DNA of 40,055 nucleotides from Syntrophomonadaceae bacterium (GTDB taxonomy: Bacteria > Bacillota > Syntrophomonadia > Syntrophomonadales > Syntrophomonadaceae): NCBI GenBank assembly GCA_012511795.1, contig JAAZFJ010000215.1, positions 1 to 40,055 on the forward strand. Reading direction: 5' to 3'. The position numbers and the translations under genes were made by a program. This document shows positions 17,860 to 28,599 of this stretch, piece after piece. The notes beneath the pieces are model-generated. The model worked only from the letters and a program-made list of their open reading frames with translations, had not been told where the DNA came from and ran no database searches. Position 1 is the first letter of the stretch; each line of letters starts with the position of its first letter.

Positions 17860-19563
17860 TTATTCTAAGACAATATCAAGAACCGTTTTGGTGACAGCAC
17901 TGATATCAACCAGTGTGTTTTCCTTTTCCCATCTTTTCTTCATTTCTATTTTATTTTCCTGCAATGACTTGGGACCAATTGTTATTCTCAGAGGAATTCC
18001 AATCAGGTCAGCATCTTTAAATTTTACCCCTGCCCGTTCATCCCGGTCATCTAACAGCACTTCGATTCCCTTCGCTGTCAGCTCATTATAAATACTTTCT
18101 GCCAGATCTTTCTGTTCCTGATTTTTAATATTTACAGGAACGATGATAACCTGAAATGGAGCAATTGGAAGCGGCCAGAGGATTCCATTCTCATCACTGT
18201 TCTGTTCAACAGCAGCAGCCATGGTACGTGAAATACCTATTCCATAGCATCCCATCACCAGTGGTTTTTCCTGGCCATGGGAATCCAGGAAGGTAGCCTC
18301 TAAAGCTTCCGAATAACGGGTTCCCAGTTTAAAAATGTGACCTACTTCTATGCCGCGGATAGTTTTTAAGCTGCCTTCACAACAGGGACATCTATCTCCT
18401 TCAACAGCATTGCGGATATCTACTACTGCAAAAGGAGCAAAATCACGGCCAATATTTACATTGGTGTAATGGTAATCATCTTCATTGGCGCCACAGGCAA
18501 AATTTCGCATTTGAGCAACTTCCAGGTCAATATATATCTTGACCTTCATTCCAACCGGTCCCAGTGATCCGAAACCAGCACCACAAATACTTTTTACTGT
18601 TGCTTCATCAGCCATAAACAACTGGTTACCGCCAATTAAATTTTTCAGTTTTATTTCATTAAGATCCCTGTCACCCCTAACTATTGCAGCAATCAGTTCA
18701 TCATCTTTCATGTACATAAGGGTTTTAATCTGCTGCTGTTCAGGAATGTCCAGAAATCCAACAATATCTTTGATGGTTTTTTGTCCTGGTGTATGAACTT
18801 TCGTAAGAGACTTATATTCCTTACGGGCAGGCGGATTTTCTTCTGCCAAACATACTGCTTTTTCAACATTGGCAGCATAATCACATAAAGAACAGTATAC
18901 TATTTCCGACTCTCCAGTTTCGGCCAGAACCATAAACTCATGGCTTTCATTGCCGCCAATGGCTCCGCTGTCAGCTTGCACCACCCGGTAATCCAGCTCG
19001 AGTCTTTCATAAATCCGCTGATATGCATGATGCATTTTTTGGTACGATTCGTCAAGTCCCTCATAGTCAATATCGAATGAATAAAGGTCCTTCATGATAA
19101 ATTCCCGCCCTCTCATCAATCCGAAGCGGGGCCTTATCTCATCCCGGTATTTATTTTGAATCTGGTACAGTAATAGGGGCAGTCCTTTGTATGAATGGAC
19201 ATCAGAATCTACCAAGGTGGTTATCAGTTCCTCATGGGTAGGTCCCAGGGCAAATTCACGCTGGTGTCTGTCATTTAATTTGAACATCTCTTCCCCGTAT
19301 AATGACCAACGTCCTGATTTTTCCCAAAGTTCTCTGGGTTGAATGATAGGCATCATGATTTCTTGCCCGCCGGCTCTGTTCATTTCTTCACGAACGATAT
19401 CCGTTATTTTTTTAAGGACCCTTTGGGCTAATGGTAAATAAGTATAGACTCCGGCAGTGGTTTTTCTGATAAATCCTGCCCTCAGTAACAGTTGATGGCT
19501 TACAATCTCTGCCTCACTGGGAACTTCCCGCAAAGTAGGATAAAACAATTGTGAAGCTTTCAA
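17860..19563 (-). CDS. proS: Prolyl-tRNA synthetase (bacterial type with YbaK-like insertion)
   Basis: TYLPLAQRVLKKITDIVREEMNRAGGQEIMMPIIQP, FALGPTHEE, GCYGIGISRTMAAAVEQ. Confidence 0.97.
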   Translation of the reverse strand: MKASQLFYPTLREVPSEAEIVSHQLLLRAGFIRKTTAGVYTYLPLAQRVLKKITDIVREEMNRAGGQEIMMPIIQPRELWEKSGRWSLYGEEMFKLNDRHQREFALGPTHEELITTLVDSDVHSYKGLPLLLYQIQNKYRDEIRPRFGLMRGREFIMKDLYSFDIDYEGLDESYQKMHHAYQRIYERLELDYRVVQADSGAIGGNESHEFMVLAETGESEIVYCSLCDYAANVEKAVCLAEENPPARKEYKSLTKVHTPGQKTIKDIVGFLDIPEQQQIKTLMYMKDDELIAAIVRGDRDLNEIKLKNLIGGNQLFMADEATVKSICGAGFGSLGPVGMKVKIYIDLEVAQMRNFACGANEDDYHYTNVNIGRDFAPFAVVDIRNAVEGDRCPCCEGSLKTIRGIEVGHIFKLGTRYSEALEATFLDSHGQEKPLVMGCYGIGISRTMAAAVEQNSDENGILWPLPIAPFQVIIVPVNIKNQEQKDLAESIYNELTAKGIEVLLDDRDERAGVKFKDADLIGIPLRITIGPKSLQENKIEMKKRWEKENTLVDISAVTKTVLDIVLE

Positions 19564-19575
19564 AATGTGACCTCC

Positions 19576-20631
19576 TTAGTCTGGGTTATATTGTTCTATT
19601 TCTTTCATTAATTCATTTACCAGTTCATTTTCCTGAACTTTTTTTATAATTCTTCCATTTTTAAATAATAAGCCTATTCCAGGCCCGCCTGCAATACCAA
19701 AATCAGCTTCTCTGGCTTCCCCAGGACCATTGACAACACATCCCATAACGGCAACTTTCACCGGCTTATCTATCTTGCGTACATGCCTGTCCACCTCTTC
19801 GGCCAGACTGATCAAGTCTATTTCACAACGTCCACAGGTAGGACAGGAGATCAATTCCACTCCTTTTTTGCGCAAACCGAGACTTCTTAATATTTCATAG
19901 GCTGCCCATACTTCTTCAATGGGATCTGCAGTCAGGGAAACTCTTATGGTATCACCTATCCCTTCGTACAGCAACAGTCCCATACCCAGGGCTGATTTTA
20001 TCAAAGCCCGGTCTTTGGTTCCCGCTTCCGTTATGCCTACATGGAGCGGATAATCAACTTTCTCGGCGATCATCCGATAAGAATCGATACTAAGCGTTAC
20101 AGAAGAAGATTTGAGAGATATCTTGATCTGATCAAAATCCAGATCCTCCAGTATTTTTACATGCTCCAGAGCACTTTCAACCATTGCCTCAGCACATATA
20201 TGGCCATATTTCTGCAGCAGTTTTTTATCCAGTGAACCGCTGTTGACTCCGATTCTAATCGGAATGTCTCTATCTTTGCAGCTTTTCACGACCTGTTTTA
20301 CTTTATAGATCTGGCCGATGTTGCCGGGATTGATCCTCAGGGCATCTGCCCCTGCATCCACACTTTCCAAGGCCAGTTTATAATCAAAATGTATATCTGC
20401 CACCAAAGGGATATTGATTGCTTTTTTTATTTTGGCGATGGCTCTGGCAGCTTCCAGATCTACTACCGCTACACGAATGATTTCACAGCCAACTGCCTCA
20501 AGGCTCCTTATCTGGGCAACAGTTGCCGGTATATTTCTGGTGTCAGTTGTTGTCATTGATTGAACGGTTACCGGGCGATTGCCTCCAATAAGTTGATTGC
20601 CGATTTTTATTACTCTGGATTTTCTTCTCAT
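19576..20631 (-). CDS. ispG: (E)-4-hydroxy-3-methylbut-2-enyl-diphosphate synthase
   Basis: [57 protein letters not shown]. Confidence 0.97.
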   Translation of the reverse strand: MRRKSRVIKIGNQLIGGNRPVTVQSMTTTDTRNIPATVAQIRSLEAVGCEIIRVAVVDLEAARAIAKIKKAINIPLVADIHFDYKLALESVDAGADALRINPGNIGQIYKVKQVVKSCKDRDIPIRIGVNSGSLDKKLLQKYGHICAEAMVESALEHVKILEDLDFDQIKISLKSSSVTLSIDSYRMIAEKVDYPLHVGITEAGTKDRALIKSALGMGLLLYEGIGDTIRVSLTADPIEEVWAAYEILRSLGLRKKGVELISCPTCGRCEIDLISLAEEVDRHVRKIDKPVKVAVMGCVVNGPGEAREADFGIAGGPGIGLLFKNGRIIKKVQENELVNELMKEIEQYNPD

Positions 20632-20635
20632 CTTT

Positions 20636-21667
20636 TTATCCTTTAATTAAACGAATTATATCATTATAGGTGACAAATACAATTAAGAGCATAAGAAACA
20701 TAAATCCCAGCCAGTTAATAAAACCTTCTTTTTCCGGATCGATAGGTTTTCTTCTGATCACTTCCACCAGTGAAAATACGATTTTGCTGCCGTCTAATGC
20801 CGGTATCGGCAATAGAGTTATCAATCCCAGATTAATGCTTAAAAAAGCAGCAAAATTCAAAACAAAGACACCGCCTATCTGTGCTACTTCTCCAACTAAT
20901 TTGGTAATGCCAACCGGACCTGCCAGGTCATTTGCCGAGGCCCCTCCGGTAATCAGCAGCCCCAATGACTGCAGGAGCATGATAGTCATGGTATAAGTCT
21001 GGACCATGCCCATTTTGATTGAATAGATAATTCCCTGCCTTTCATACTTGACTGAGCTGATTACCCCAATGGTCGGTTTGTCATTTCCTTCCGTTTTAAC
21101 GGGAACCATTTCCAGAATCAAATTTTGGCCGCCCCGATCTATATCAAGGGTTAGTGTCCGGCCTTCGGGATTGGCAGCAATTTGTTCAGTAAATTCTGAC
21201 CATGTAGATACTTTTATATCATTTACTGATAATACACGGTCTCCTTCCATTAAACCTGCCTGTGCAGCAGGATTATTTTTCATAACTTTACCTATGATGG
21301 GATCATTGATCGGCTGCGGTATGCCAATGGCACTGTAGATCAGAATAAACACTACGGCAGCCAGAACAAAATTCATAAAGGGGCCGGAAAAGGATACCAG
21401 CATTTTCTCCCATGGGGTTCTGTTGCTAAAGCCCCGGGGGTCCTCATTATCCCCCATTTCCTCACCAGCCATACGGACAAAACCGCCCAGAGGGAAAATC
21501 CTCAAAGAGTATTCCACACCATCCCGAGTAACTGACAGTAATTTATAGCCAAAGCCAAGACTGAATTCATAAACCGGTATCCCGATTTTGCGGGCAGTAA
21601 CAAAATGTCCCCACTCATGGACCAAAATCAGTACCGCAATAATTAACAGAGTAATAATGATGGTCAT
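20636..21667 (-). CDS. rseP: Site-2 zinc metalloprotease RseP/RasP
   Basis: HEWGH zinc motif in the first TM, PDZ domain ([26 protein letters not shown]), [14 protein letters not shown]. Confidence 0.96.
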   Translation of the reverse strand: MTIIITLLIIAVLILVHEWGHFVTARKIGIPVYEFSLGFGYKLLSVTRDGVEYSLRIFPLGGFVRMAGEEMGDNEDPRGFSNRTPWEKMLVSFSGPFMNFVLAAVVFILIYSAIGIPQPINDPIIGKVMKNNPAAQAGLMEGDRVLSVNDIKVSTWSEFTEQIAANPEGRTLTLDIDRGGQNLILEMVPVKTEGNDKPTIGVISSVKYERQGIIYSIKMGMVQTYTMTIMLLQSLGLLITGGASANDLAGPVGITKLVGEVAQIGGVFVLNFAAFLSINLGLITLLPIPALDGSKIVFSLVEVIRRKPIDPEKEGFINWLGFMFLMLLIVFVTYNDIIRLIKG

Positions 21668-21673
21668 GTTTGA

Positions 21674-22840
21674 TTATCCTCCTTTACTGATAAGATGTTC
21701 ACTTATCTCACGTGCCCATTTGTCTGCCTGTAGTATATTGTCAATACTGAGGGCGTCCATATTTTCATGTTTGCTCATTACTTTTTCAACGATAGTAGGA
21801 ATTGCAGTAAAACTTAGGCGTTGTTCAAGAAAACTGTGAACTGCCACTTCATTGGCTGCATTCATTACGGCTGGCAATGTTCCACCTGTTTTACCTGCAT
21901 GATAGGCCAGTCCCAAAGCTGGGAATTTTGTGTAATCCGGCTTGGCAAAAGAAATATTGCTAAGACTTAATGGATCCAGATGACTGGCCGGTGAATGATA
22001 ACGTTCAGGATAACTTAAGGCATACTGAATGGGTATCCTCATATCTGCTGTACCTAAATGGGCCAGAAAAGAACCATCTGTAAACTCTACCATGGAGTGA
22101 ATGATACTCTCCTTTTGAATCACCACTTTGATTTGTTGATAATCGGTATTGAATAAATGATGGGCTTCTATAACTTCCAATCCTTTATTCATCATGGTTG
22201 CAGAATCTATGGTAATTTTAGGCCCCATTGACCAGTTAGGGTGTTTTAAAGCTTTTTCCACAGTTACCTGCTTGAGTTCTTCATAGCTGCTATCTTTAAA
22301 GGGGCCTCCTGAGGCAGTAAGCCAAATGTTTTTTACTGCCTTGTCATTGCCTCCTATGCATTGAAAAACAGCTGAATGTTCACTGTCAACCGGAATGATC
22401 TCCACATTATTCAAAGCTGCCATCTGCATAACGATTTCTCCGGCAGCAACTAAAGTCTCTTTATTGGCCAGGGCAATTCTTTTCCTGGCTTTTATAGCCG
22501 CTAATGTAGGCAATATGCCTATGGCTCCGCTTAAGGCTATAATAACAATATCAGCTTCATCCAGTGAAGCTAATTGATTTAAGCCATCAAGTCCCAATAA
22601 TAGTTTTGTATAACTGCCTGCTGAGTTTTTCAACTGATCATAAGTTTTTTGGTCATCTACTGATACAGCAGAAGGACTATATCTCATGATTTGCTCTTCA
22701 ATGCTATTTAGTTCATCTTTGGCTGCCAAACCAATAACCTGAAACTTATCCCGGTGCAGATCAATGACTTGCAAGGCCTGGATGCCAATAGAACCAGTTG
22801 AGCCTAAAATAACTACTTTCGTCTTTTTATTAGCTGTCAT
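21674..22840 (-). CDS. dxr: 1-deoxy-D-xylulose 5-phosphate reductoisomerase
   Basis: VVILGSTGSIGIQALQVI, ALANKETLVAAG, PVDSEHSAVFQCI, ITIDSATMMNKGLEVIEAHHLF. Confidence 0.97.
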   Translation of the reverse strand: MTANKKTKVVILGSTGSIGIQALQVIDLHRDKFQVIGLAAKDELNSIEEQIMRYSPSAVSVDDQKTYDQLKNSAGSYTKLLLGLDGLNQLASLDEADIVIIALSGAIGILPTLAAIKARKRIALANKETLVAAGEIVMQMAALNNVEIIPVDSEHSAVFQCIGGNDKAVKNIWLTASGGPFKDSSYEELKQVTVEKALKHPNWSMGPKITIDSATMMNKGLEVIEAHHLFNTDYQQIKVVIQKESIIHSMVEFTDGSFLAHLGTADMRIPIQYALSYPERYHSPASHLDPLSLSNISFAKPDYTKFPALGLAYHAGKTGGTLPAVMNAANEVAVHSFLEQRLSFTAIPTIVEKVMSKHENMDALSIDNILQADKWAREISEHLISKGG

Positions 22841-23955
22841 TATATTTTCCTCCGCAGTAAACTGTTAAAAATTCCTGCCCGATAACATGCAATTACAATT
22901 ACAACAAGCACTGGTCCTGCAATCATACCTGCTATTCCGCCCAGTTTTAATCCCATGTATAGTGCTATTAAGGTGGCTAAGGGGTGTAACCCTATGTTAT
23001 CGCCAAGAATTTTGGGTTCTGAAAACTGACGCACCGCTGAAATAATAATATATAAAATGAGTAAGCTCACTGCCATTTTTGTCTTGCCTGTCATTAACTC
23101 CCATATGATCCAGGGTACAAACAGAGTTCCCGGGCCTACTATAGGCAAAATATCCAGTAAACCTGTGACAATTCCTATTGTCAGATAATAATCAATACCC
23201 ATAATCCTCAGCCCGACAATGGTCAGGAGCCCTGTAATGGAAATCAAAATACTGTATGCTTTGAAAAAACCTATCAAAGCCTGAAATAATTCAGCGACAA
23301 TCTGCCTGGTCTGGGATTGTGCAGCAGCAGGGATAAAACTAAATAAAAAAGTTCTTATCAGTGCCCGGTCCTTGATGATCAAGTAAGTAGCAACCGTTGC
23401 TATCATGATGAAAATAAACATATTGGGAAGAGCAGTTAAAATTTGCACCATACTGTTGACTGTAGTCTCCATAAAAGACTTCAATAAATTCATGGCGTTT
23501 TCAAGGTTGTCCTGTAATGTTTTCTCAACTTCAAGGGGCAGGTCCAACTGCAAATAAAACAGCCTTATGTCACCAATGGCTGAAATAAACTGATTTATGG
23601 TCTGATCGCTATATGCCATCATACGTGGATATAACCCTGATAATTCATCAATAACTTTTACAATCAGGGCAGAAACAATGTAAAAAAATCCTCCCACCGA
23701 CAAAACCAGGCTGAATATAACTGCCCAGCTCCGTCTTAATCTTATTCTAATTTCAAAAAAATTTACCAGAGGCTCTACAAGTACTGCTATCACCAGTGCA
23801 ATAATAAAAGGCGCCAGCAACACCGGTAATTTCGCCAGGATCCCTCCAAATAAGGGAAAAACATAGACCAGGAGTAAATAGACAGCTAATAAAACTAAAA
23901 CTCCTATGGACATTTTTATAAGCAGTTTCAAGTATTTTTGTAACTCAGGTTCCAA
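22840..23955 (-). CDS. AI-2E family transporter/permease (YtvI-like)
   Basis: Polytopic; ITGLLTIVGLRIMGIDYYLTIGIVTGLLDILPIVGPGTLFVPW...ILGDNIGLHPLATLIALYMGLKLGGIAGMIAGPV. Confidence 0.88.
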   Translation of the reverse strand: MEPELQKYLKLLIKMSIGVLVLLAVYLLLVYVFPLFGGILAKLPVLLAPFIIALVIAVLVEPLVNFFEIRIRLRRSWAVIFSLVLSVGGFFYIVSALIVKVIDELSGLYPRMMAYSDQTINQFISAIGDIRLFYLQLDLPLEVEKTLQDNLENAMNLLKSFMETTVNSMVQILTALPNMFIFIMIATVATYLIIKDRALIRTFLFSFIPAAAQSQTRQIVAELFQALIGFFKAYSILISITGLLTIVGLRIMGIDYYLTIGIVTGLLDILPIVGPGTLFVPWIIWELMTGKTKMAVSLLILYIIISAVRQFSEPKILGDNIGLHPLATLIALYMGLKLGGIAGMIAGPVLVVIVIACYRAGIFNSLLRRKI

Positions 23956-23976
23956 GTAAATACACCTGCTTTCACC

Positions 23977-24762
23977 CTATATAAAAAGTAAACAATAACA
24001 AAATACCAAGGGCGCCACCAGTAAAAAACTATCAAAGCGGTCCAGAATACCTCCATGGCCAGGAATAATTCTGCCTGTATCCTTCACCGCAAAATAACGT
24101 TTCATTCCCGAAATGAACAAATCGCCAAATTGAGCTGATATACTAGCCAGTATACCTAATAATATAACATATGCCCAAAAATCTGTTTCCATTTCAGTAA
24201 GCAAGAAAAATAAAACTGCTGTAATAATTGTTAGTACTATACTTCCTATGGCTCCTTCCCAGGTTTTATTAGGGCTTAAGAGAGGGGCCAGTTTATGTTT
24301 CCCGAAAAAACGTCCGCCAAAATAACCGCCTGTATCACTGGCCCAGGTTAATAAAAGAGCCAATAGAATAACCAGGGATTCATTTTGAAAATCTGTCATT
24401 CGCATGGCAAAGCTCAATAAAAATCCTATAAAGAATGCGCCGAAAAAAGATAGTCCGCTATCTACAACTGTAAGCTGCGGGTATTTCAAAACCGAATCGA
24501 TAACAAATATAATGATTAAAAAAAATATTCCTGGATACAGCCATTGCTCTGCCTGGTAAGAGAATAACATGAATAACAGCAGCAGATAGCCCGGAATTAT
24601 TAAAGGTTTATACTGACTCTTTCCCATCATTTGCAAATACTCATAATAGGCGATCAGACCAAGCAGCAGCACAAAGCCCTGCCAGAAGATGCCTCCCGCA
24701 TAAATAATGAGGAATATAGCACTGATGCCAATTAAAGCACTTAATAATCTGGTTTTAAGCAT
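23977..24762 (-). CDS. cdsA: Phosphatidate cytidylyltransferase
   Basis: WASDTGGYFGGRFFGKHKLAPLLSPNKTWEGAIGSI and GDLFISGMKRYFAVKDTGRIIPGHGGILDRFDS. Confidence 0.96.
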   Translation of the reverse strand: MLKTRLLSALIGISAIFLIIYAGGIFWQGFVLLLGLIAYYEYLQMMGKSQYKPLIIPGYLLLLFMLFSYQAEQWLYPGIFFLIIIFVIDSVLKYPQLTVVDSGLSFFGAFFIGFLLSFAMRMTDFQNESLVILLALLLTWASDTGGYFGGRFFGKHKLAPLLSPNKTWEGAIGSIVLTIITAVLFFLLTEMETDFWAYVILLGILASISAQFGDLFISGMKRYFAVKDTGRIIPGHGGILDRFDSFLLVAPLVFCYCLLFI

Positions 24763-24786
24763 TTTATTTACTCCTGCAAGAAACGA

Positions 24787-25521
24787 TTATTTTAGTCCAC
24801 CAAATCTTCTCTCTCTCTGCTGATAGCTCCATATGGCATTCATCAGCACTTCCCGGTTAAAATCGGGCCACATACATTGGGTAAAAAACAATTCTGTATA
24901 AGCGATCTGCCATAACATGAAATTACTTAAGCGCATTTCTCCGGCTGTTCTTATCAATAAGTCAGGATCAGGAATATCCCCGGTATAAAGCAGGCTGTTG
25001 ATTAAATTTTCATCAATAGTATCAGGACTTGCCTTGCCGCTTTTTACCTGAGCAGCTATTTGCTGCACAACACGAAGGATCTCCTTACGGGAACCATAGT
25101 TTAGAGCAATATTAAAAATCATACCTGTATTATTGCCGGTTTTTTCTATTGCGTTATTTATACTGCTTATACACACTCTGGGCAAAGTAGAATAATCCCC
25201 GGTTATTTTTATTTTTATATTATTTTTATGTAATTCATTAATTTCTTTTTCAATATATTCCACTAATAATTGCATCAGATAATTTACTTCCTCCGCCGGC
25301 CTTTTCCAATTCTCGGTGGAAAAAGCATAAACTGATAATATCGGGATTTTTATTTCAGCACAAGCCTCAACCGTTCTTTTCAAAGCCTGCATTCCCGCTT
25401 TATGCCCCATGGTACGCGGCATTAATTTCTGACTAGCCCAGCGCCCATTGCCATCCATAATAACAGCGATATGGCGGGGAAGTTTTTTTATATCAATCAT
25501 TTCTTCATATTTACTGACCAA
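24787..25521 (-). CDS. uppS: Undecaprenyl diphosphate synthase
   Basis: LPRHIAVIMDGNGRWASQKLMPRTMGHKAGMQAL. The ORF opens at 25560, but TTG 25521 with AAGGAG upstream is the probable start. Confidence 0.94.
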   Translation of the reverse strand: MVSKYEEMIDIKKLPRHIAVIMDGNGRWASQKLMPRTMGHKAGMQALKRTVEACAEIKIPILSVYAFSTENWKRPAEEVNYLMQLLVEYIEKEINELHKNNIKIKITGDYSTLPRVCISSINNAIEKTGNNTGMIFNIALNYGSRKEILRVVQQIAAQVKSGKASPDTIDENLINSLLYTGDIPDPDLLIRTAGEMRLSNFMLWQIAYTELFFTQCMWPDFNREVLMNAIWSYQQRERRFGGLK

Positions 25522-25550
25522 ATCTTTGTACTCCTTCTTTTTAAAGTACA

Positions 25551-25569
25551 AAACCCCCAATAAGGGGGC
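25551..25569 (-). terminator. GC-rich hairpin between frr and uppS (weak terminator/attenuator)
   Basis: Minus strand GCCCCC-TTATT-GGGGG followed by TTTTGTACTTT. Confidence 0.45.
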
Positions 25570-25619
25570 ATATTCATTAAGCTAATATTAACAGATAAAG
25601 GACGATGTTGGATACCAAT

Positions 25620-26177
25620 TTAAACCTCCATTACATCTTTTTCCTTAGCTTGCAAAATGGCTTCTATATCCTTTACCCCTTTATCAGTGACTTTCTGTAT
25701 TTCATCATTGCCTTTCTTTGCTTCATCCTCTGAAACCAGCTTGTCTTTTTCCGCTTGTTTAATCAGGTCGTTGGCTTCACGGCGAATATTTCTTATGGCA
25801 ACTTTTGCTTCTTCAGCACGTTTCTTTACCACTTTCACTAGATCTTTGCGTCTTTCTTCGGTTAACTGGGGTACTGCCAGTCTAATAACATTTCCGTCAT
25901 TGGAAGGATTGATTCCCAGATCAGATTTCATAATCGCTTTTTCAATATCGGTAATACTATGTTTATCCCAGGGTTGAATAACCAGTAATCTGGCCTCAGG
26001 CACAGTGATATTGGCCAGTTGATTTAATGGTGTAGGTTCTCCGTAGTAATCCACCATGATCCTGTCCAACATACCCGGGTTAGCTCTTCCAGCTCTCATT
26101 GATGCCAAATCCTTAGTGAGAAATTCGATGGCTTTTTTCATTCTGTCCTCAGAATCTTTTATTATTTCCTTAATCAT
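25620..26177 (-). CDS. frr: Ribosome recycling factor
   Basis: [45 protein letters not shown]. Confidence 0.97.
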   Translation of the reverse strand: MIKEIIKDSEDRMKKAIEFLTKDLASMRAGRANPGMLDRIMVDYYGEPTPLNQLANITVPEARLLVIQPWDKHSITDIEKAIMKSDLGINPSNDGNVIRLAVPQLTEERRKDLVKVVKKRAEEAKVAIRNIRREANDLIKQAEKDKLVSEDEAKKGNDEIQKVTDKGVKDIEAILQAKEKDVMEV

Positions 26178-26898
26178 TAGCCTTACCTCCTACATAAGTC
26201 CCGATATTCTGTCCCATAACAGCTTTTAATATATTGCCGTTTCTGGTCAGGTCAAAGACGATAATCGGTATGCCATTGTCCATACAAAGTGATGCAGCAG
26301 TGGAGTCCATTACCCCCAAGCCTTTATTAAGTACATCAAGAAAATGCAAAGAATCATACCTGACGGCATTTGGGTTGTGCACAGGGTCTGAATCATATAC
26401 TCCGTCAACCTTTTTCGCCATTAGTATCACTTCAGCCTCTATCTCGGCAGATCTTAAAGCGGCAGTGGTATCTGTGGAAAAATAAGGATTTCCGGTTCCG
26501 GCTGCGAAGACTACAACCCGCCCCTTCTCCAGGTGGCGAATAGCTCTTCTTCTAATATATGGTTCAGCTACTTCTTTCATCTCTATGGCTGACATAACAC
26601 GGGATTCCATACCCTGCTTTTCCAGGGCGTCCTGCAAAGCCAATGAATTAATAACGGTGGCCAGCATTCCCATATAATCAGCTGTGGCTCTGTCCATGCC
26701 CTGGGCACTGCCGGCAACACCCCTCCAGATATTACCCCCGCCTACAACTATCGCTACCTGAACGCCGACTTTGACGACTTCAACCACTTGACGGGCGATT
26801 GATGAGATTATAGTATTATCAACACCGTATCCGGTTTCACCTGCCAAAGCTTCTCCACTAAGTTTTAAAACAATCCTCTTGTACTTGGAAGCGCCCAA
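26170..26898 (-). CDS. pyrH: UMP kinase
   Basis: [72 protein letters not shown]. Confidence 0.97.
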   Translation of the reverse strand: MGASKYKRIVLKLSGEALAGETGYGVDNTIISSIARQVVEVVKVGVQVAIVVGGGNIWRGVAGSAQGMDRATADYMGMLATVINSLALQDALEKQGMESRVMSAIEMKEVAEPYIRRRAIRHLEKGRVVVFAAGTGNPYFSTDTTAALRSAEIEAEVILMAKKVDGVYDSDPVHNPNAVRYDSLHFLDVLNKGLGVMDSTAASLCMDNGIPIIVFDLTRNGNILKAVMGQNIGTYVGGKAND

Positions 26899-26922
26899 AA
26901 GAATAACCCCCTAGCTGCTGTA

Positions 26923-27567
26923 TTATTTTATTTGTGACATTACCTCGGCAGCAAAATCAGTATCTTCTTTTTCAATTCCTTCGCCCACTTCGAAACGAGC
27001 AAATCTGCGTATTGAAATATTTTCTCCGATCTTGGCGACATTTTCATGGAGCAACTCCTGTACAGTCTTGTCGGGATCTTTAATATAGGGCTGTTCCAAA
27101 AGGCAGTTTTCTTTATAATATTTTTCAATACGCCCTTCAACCATTTTATCTATTACTTTTTCCGGTTTTCCTTCTTCTATAGCCTGGGCTCTGAGTACTT
27201 CTTTTTCATGGTTAACAACACTTTCCGGAACCTCTTCACGTCTTACATAAGAGGGATTGGAAGCCGCGATTTGCATAGCTATGTCATAGGCTAATTGTTT
27301 AAATTCATCGGTTTTTGCCACAAAATCAGTTTCACAATTCACTTCAACCAGAACACCGATCCGACCTCCGCCATGTATATAAGAAATAGCTACGCCTTCA
27401 GAAGCAGTTCTGCCTGCTTTCTTGGCTGCTTTTGCCAGGCCTTTGGCTCTTAATTCATCAATGGCTTTTTCAATATCTCCATTTGTTTCCACCAGCGCTT
27501 TTTTACAATCCATCATTCCAGCTCCGGTTCTTTCCCGGAGCTCTTTTACCATTGCAGCTGTTACCAT
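26923..27567 (-). CDS. tsf: Elongation factor Ts
   Basis: [52 protein letters not shown]. The ORF starts at 27591, but AGGAGG RBS places the start at ATG 27567. Confidence 0.97.
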   Translation of the reverse strand: MVTAAMVKELRERTGAGMMDCKKALVETNGDIEKAIDELRAKGLAKAAKKAGRTASEGVAISYIHGGGRIGVLVEVNCETDFVAKTDEFKQLAYDIAMQIAASNPSYVRREEVPESVVNHEKEVLRAQAIEEGKPEKVIDKMVEGRIEKYYKENCLLEQPYIKDPDKTVQELLHENVAKIGENISIRRFARFEVGEGIEKEDTDFAAEVMSQIK

Positions 27568-27604
27568 GGTGTTAAACCTCCTGTTATTCAATCAAGTTAT
27601 ATGT

Positions 27605-27645
27605 TTGAAAAAGGGGTGTTTTAGGGAAACCCTATTCACCCCTTT
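27605..27645 (-). terminator. Terminator/attenuator hairpin between rpsB and tsf
   Basis: AAAGGGGTG (27610-27618) / CACCCCTTT (27637-27645) with inner AGGG-AAA-CCCT; minus strand continues TTTTTCAAACAT. Confidence 0.75.
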
Positions 27646-27654
27646 ATTTTCTAA

Positions 27655-28353
27655 TTATGCAGTAACCTGTTCGCCCTGTCTGGCTTCCAGTACCGCATCT
27701 GCTATCTTGGATGAAATTAGTTTCACCGCTCTGATTGCATCATCATTACCGGGGATCACATAATCAACTTCATCTGGATCACAATTAGTATCAACAATAG
27801 CAACCACTGGTATACCCAACTTACGAGCTTCAGCTACCGCTATTCTCTCCTTGCGAGGATCTACAATAAAAACTGCTCCAGGCAGCTTATCCATGTCTTT
27901 GATGCCGCCTAAGAATCTTTCCAGGCGTTCTCTTTCATTTATAAGCTTTGCCACTTCTTTTTTGGTTAAAACCTCAAAAGCGCCATCCTGTTCCATTTTT
28001 TCCAGTTCTTTTAATCTGAAAACCCGTTTACGGATGGTTTTGTAATTGGTTAACATTCCGCCTAACCAGCGCTGGTTAACAAAATACATACCGCACTTTT
28101 GTGCTTCTTCCTTAATGGTTTCCTGAGCTTGTTTTTTTGTACCTACAAAAAGAATTCCCTTCCCATCGGCAGCAACGTTTTTAACAAAATCGTAGGCTTC
28201 CGTGAATTTCTTCACCGTCTGCTGTAAGTCAATAATGTAGATGCCGTTTCTCTCCATATAAATGTAAGTGGCCATCTTAGGGTTCCATCTGCGTGTCTGG
28301 TGTCCGAAATGCACTCCTGCCTCCAGAAGCTGTTTCATAGTAATTACTGACAC
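27655..28353 (-). CDS. rpsB: 30S ribosomal protein S2
   Basis: [48 protein letters not shown] 28353 start preceded by AAAGGAGGTG. Confidence 0.97.
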   Translation of the reverse strand: MSVITMKQLLEAGVHFGHQTRRWNPKMATYIYMERNGIYIIDLQQTVKKFTEAYDFVKNVAADGKGILFVGTKKQAQETIKEEAQKCGMYFVNQRWLGGMLTNYKTIRKRVFRLKELEKMEQDGAFEVLTKKEVAKLINERERLERFLGGIKDMDKLPGAVFIVDPRKERIAVAEARKLGIPVVAIVDTNCDPDEVDYVIPGNDDAIRAVKLISSKIADAVLEARQGEQVTA

Positions 28354-28450
28354 CAATAACACCTCCTTTCAGTTTTAAATCCTCCGCTGCTTCATCCTCC
28401 TTAAAAACTATTGCTAGCACTGTTTAAGAAGTCCGGCAGCGTGTGTAATC

Positions 28451-28487
28451 ACCATCAAATAATATACCACAATACATGGATTTGATG
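28451..28487 (-). promoter_or_regulatory. Hairpin in the rpsB 5' leader
   Basis: Inverted repeat CATCAAAT...ATTTGATG inside the roughly 150-nt untranslated leader between promoter and rpsB RBS. Confidence 0.4.
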
Positions 28488-28515
28488 CAATATCTATACC
28501 AATATTGTGTTAGCC

Positions 28516-28543
28516 AGTATAATTATGAGATCAAATTAGTCAA
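28516..28543 (-). promoter_or_regulatory. Sigma-A-type promoter for rpsB-tsf-pyrH-frr
   Basis: Minus strand TTGACT (28543-28538), 16 nt, TATACT (28521-28516). Confidence 0.7.
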
Positions 28544-28557
28544 TTATTATTTGTCTC

Positions 28558-28596
28558 TTAAAAAAAAGCCAGCTTGTAATAAGCTAGACTTTTTAA
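28558..28596 (-). terminator. Rho-independent terminator downstream of codY
   Basis: Minus strand AAAAAGTCTAGCTTATTACAAGCTGGCTTTTTTT: imperfect stem plus 7-T tract. Confidence 0.75.
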
Positions 28597-28599
28597 TAT

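Noticed and set aside
20636-21667. HEWGH in RseP as a divergent active site
   Set aside because: It fits the standard HExxH site-2 protease motif.
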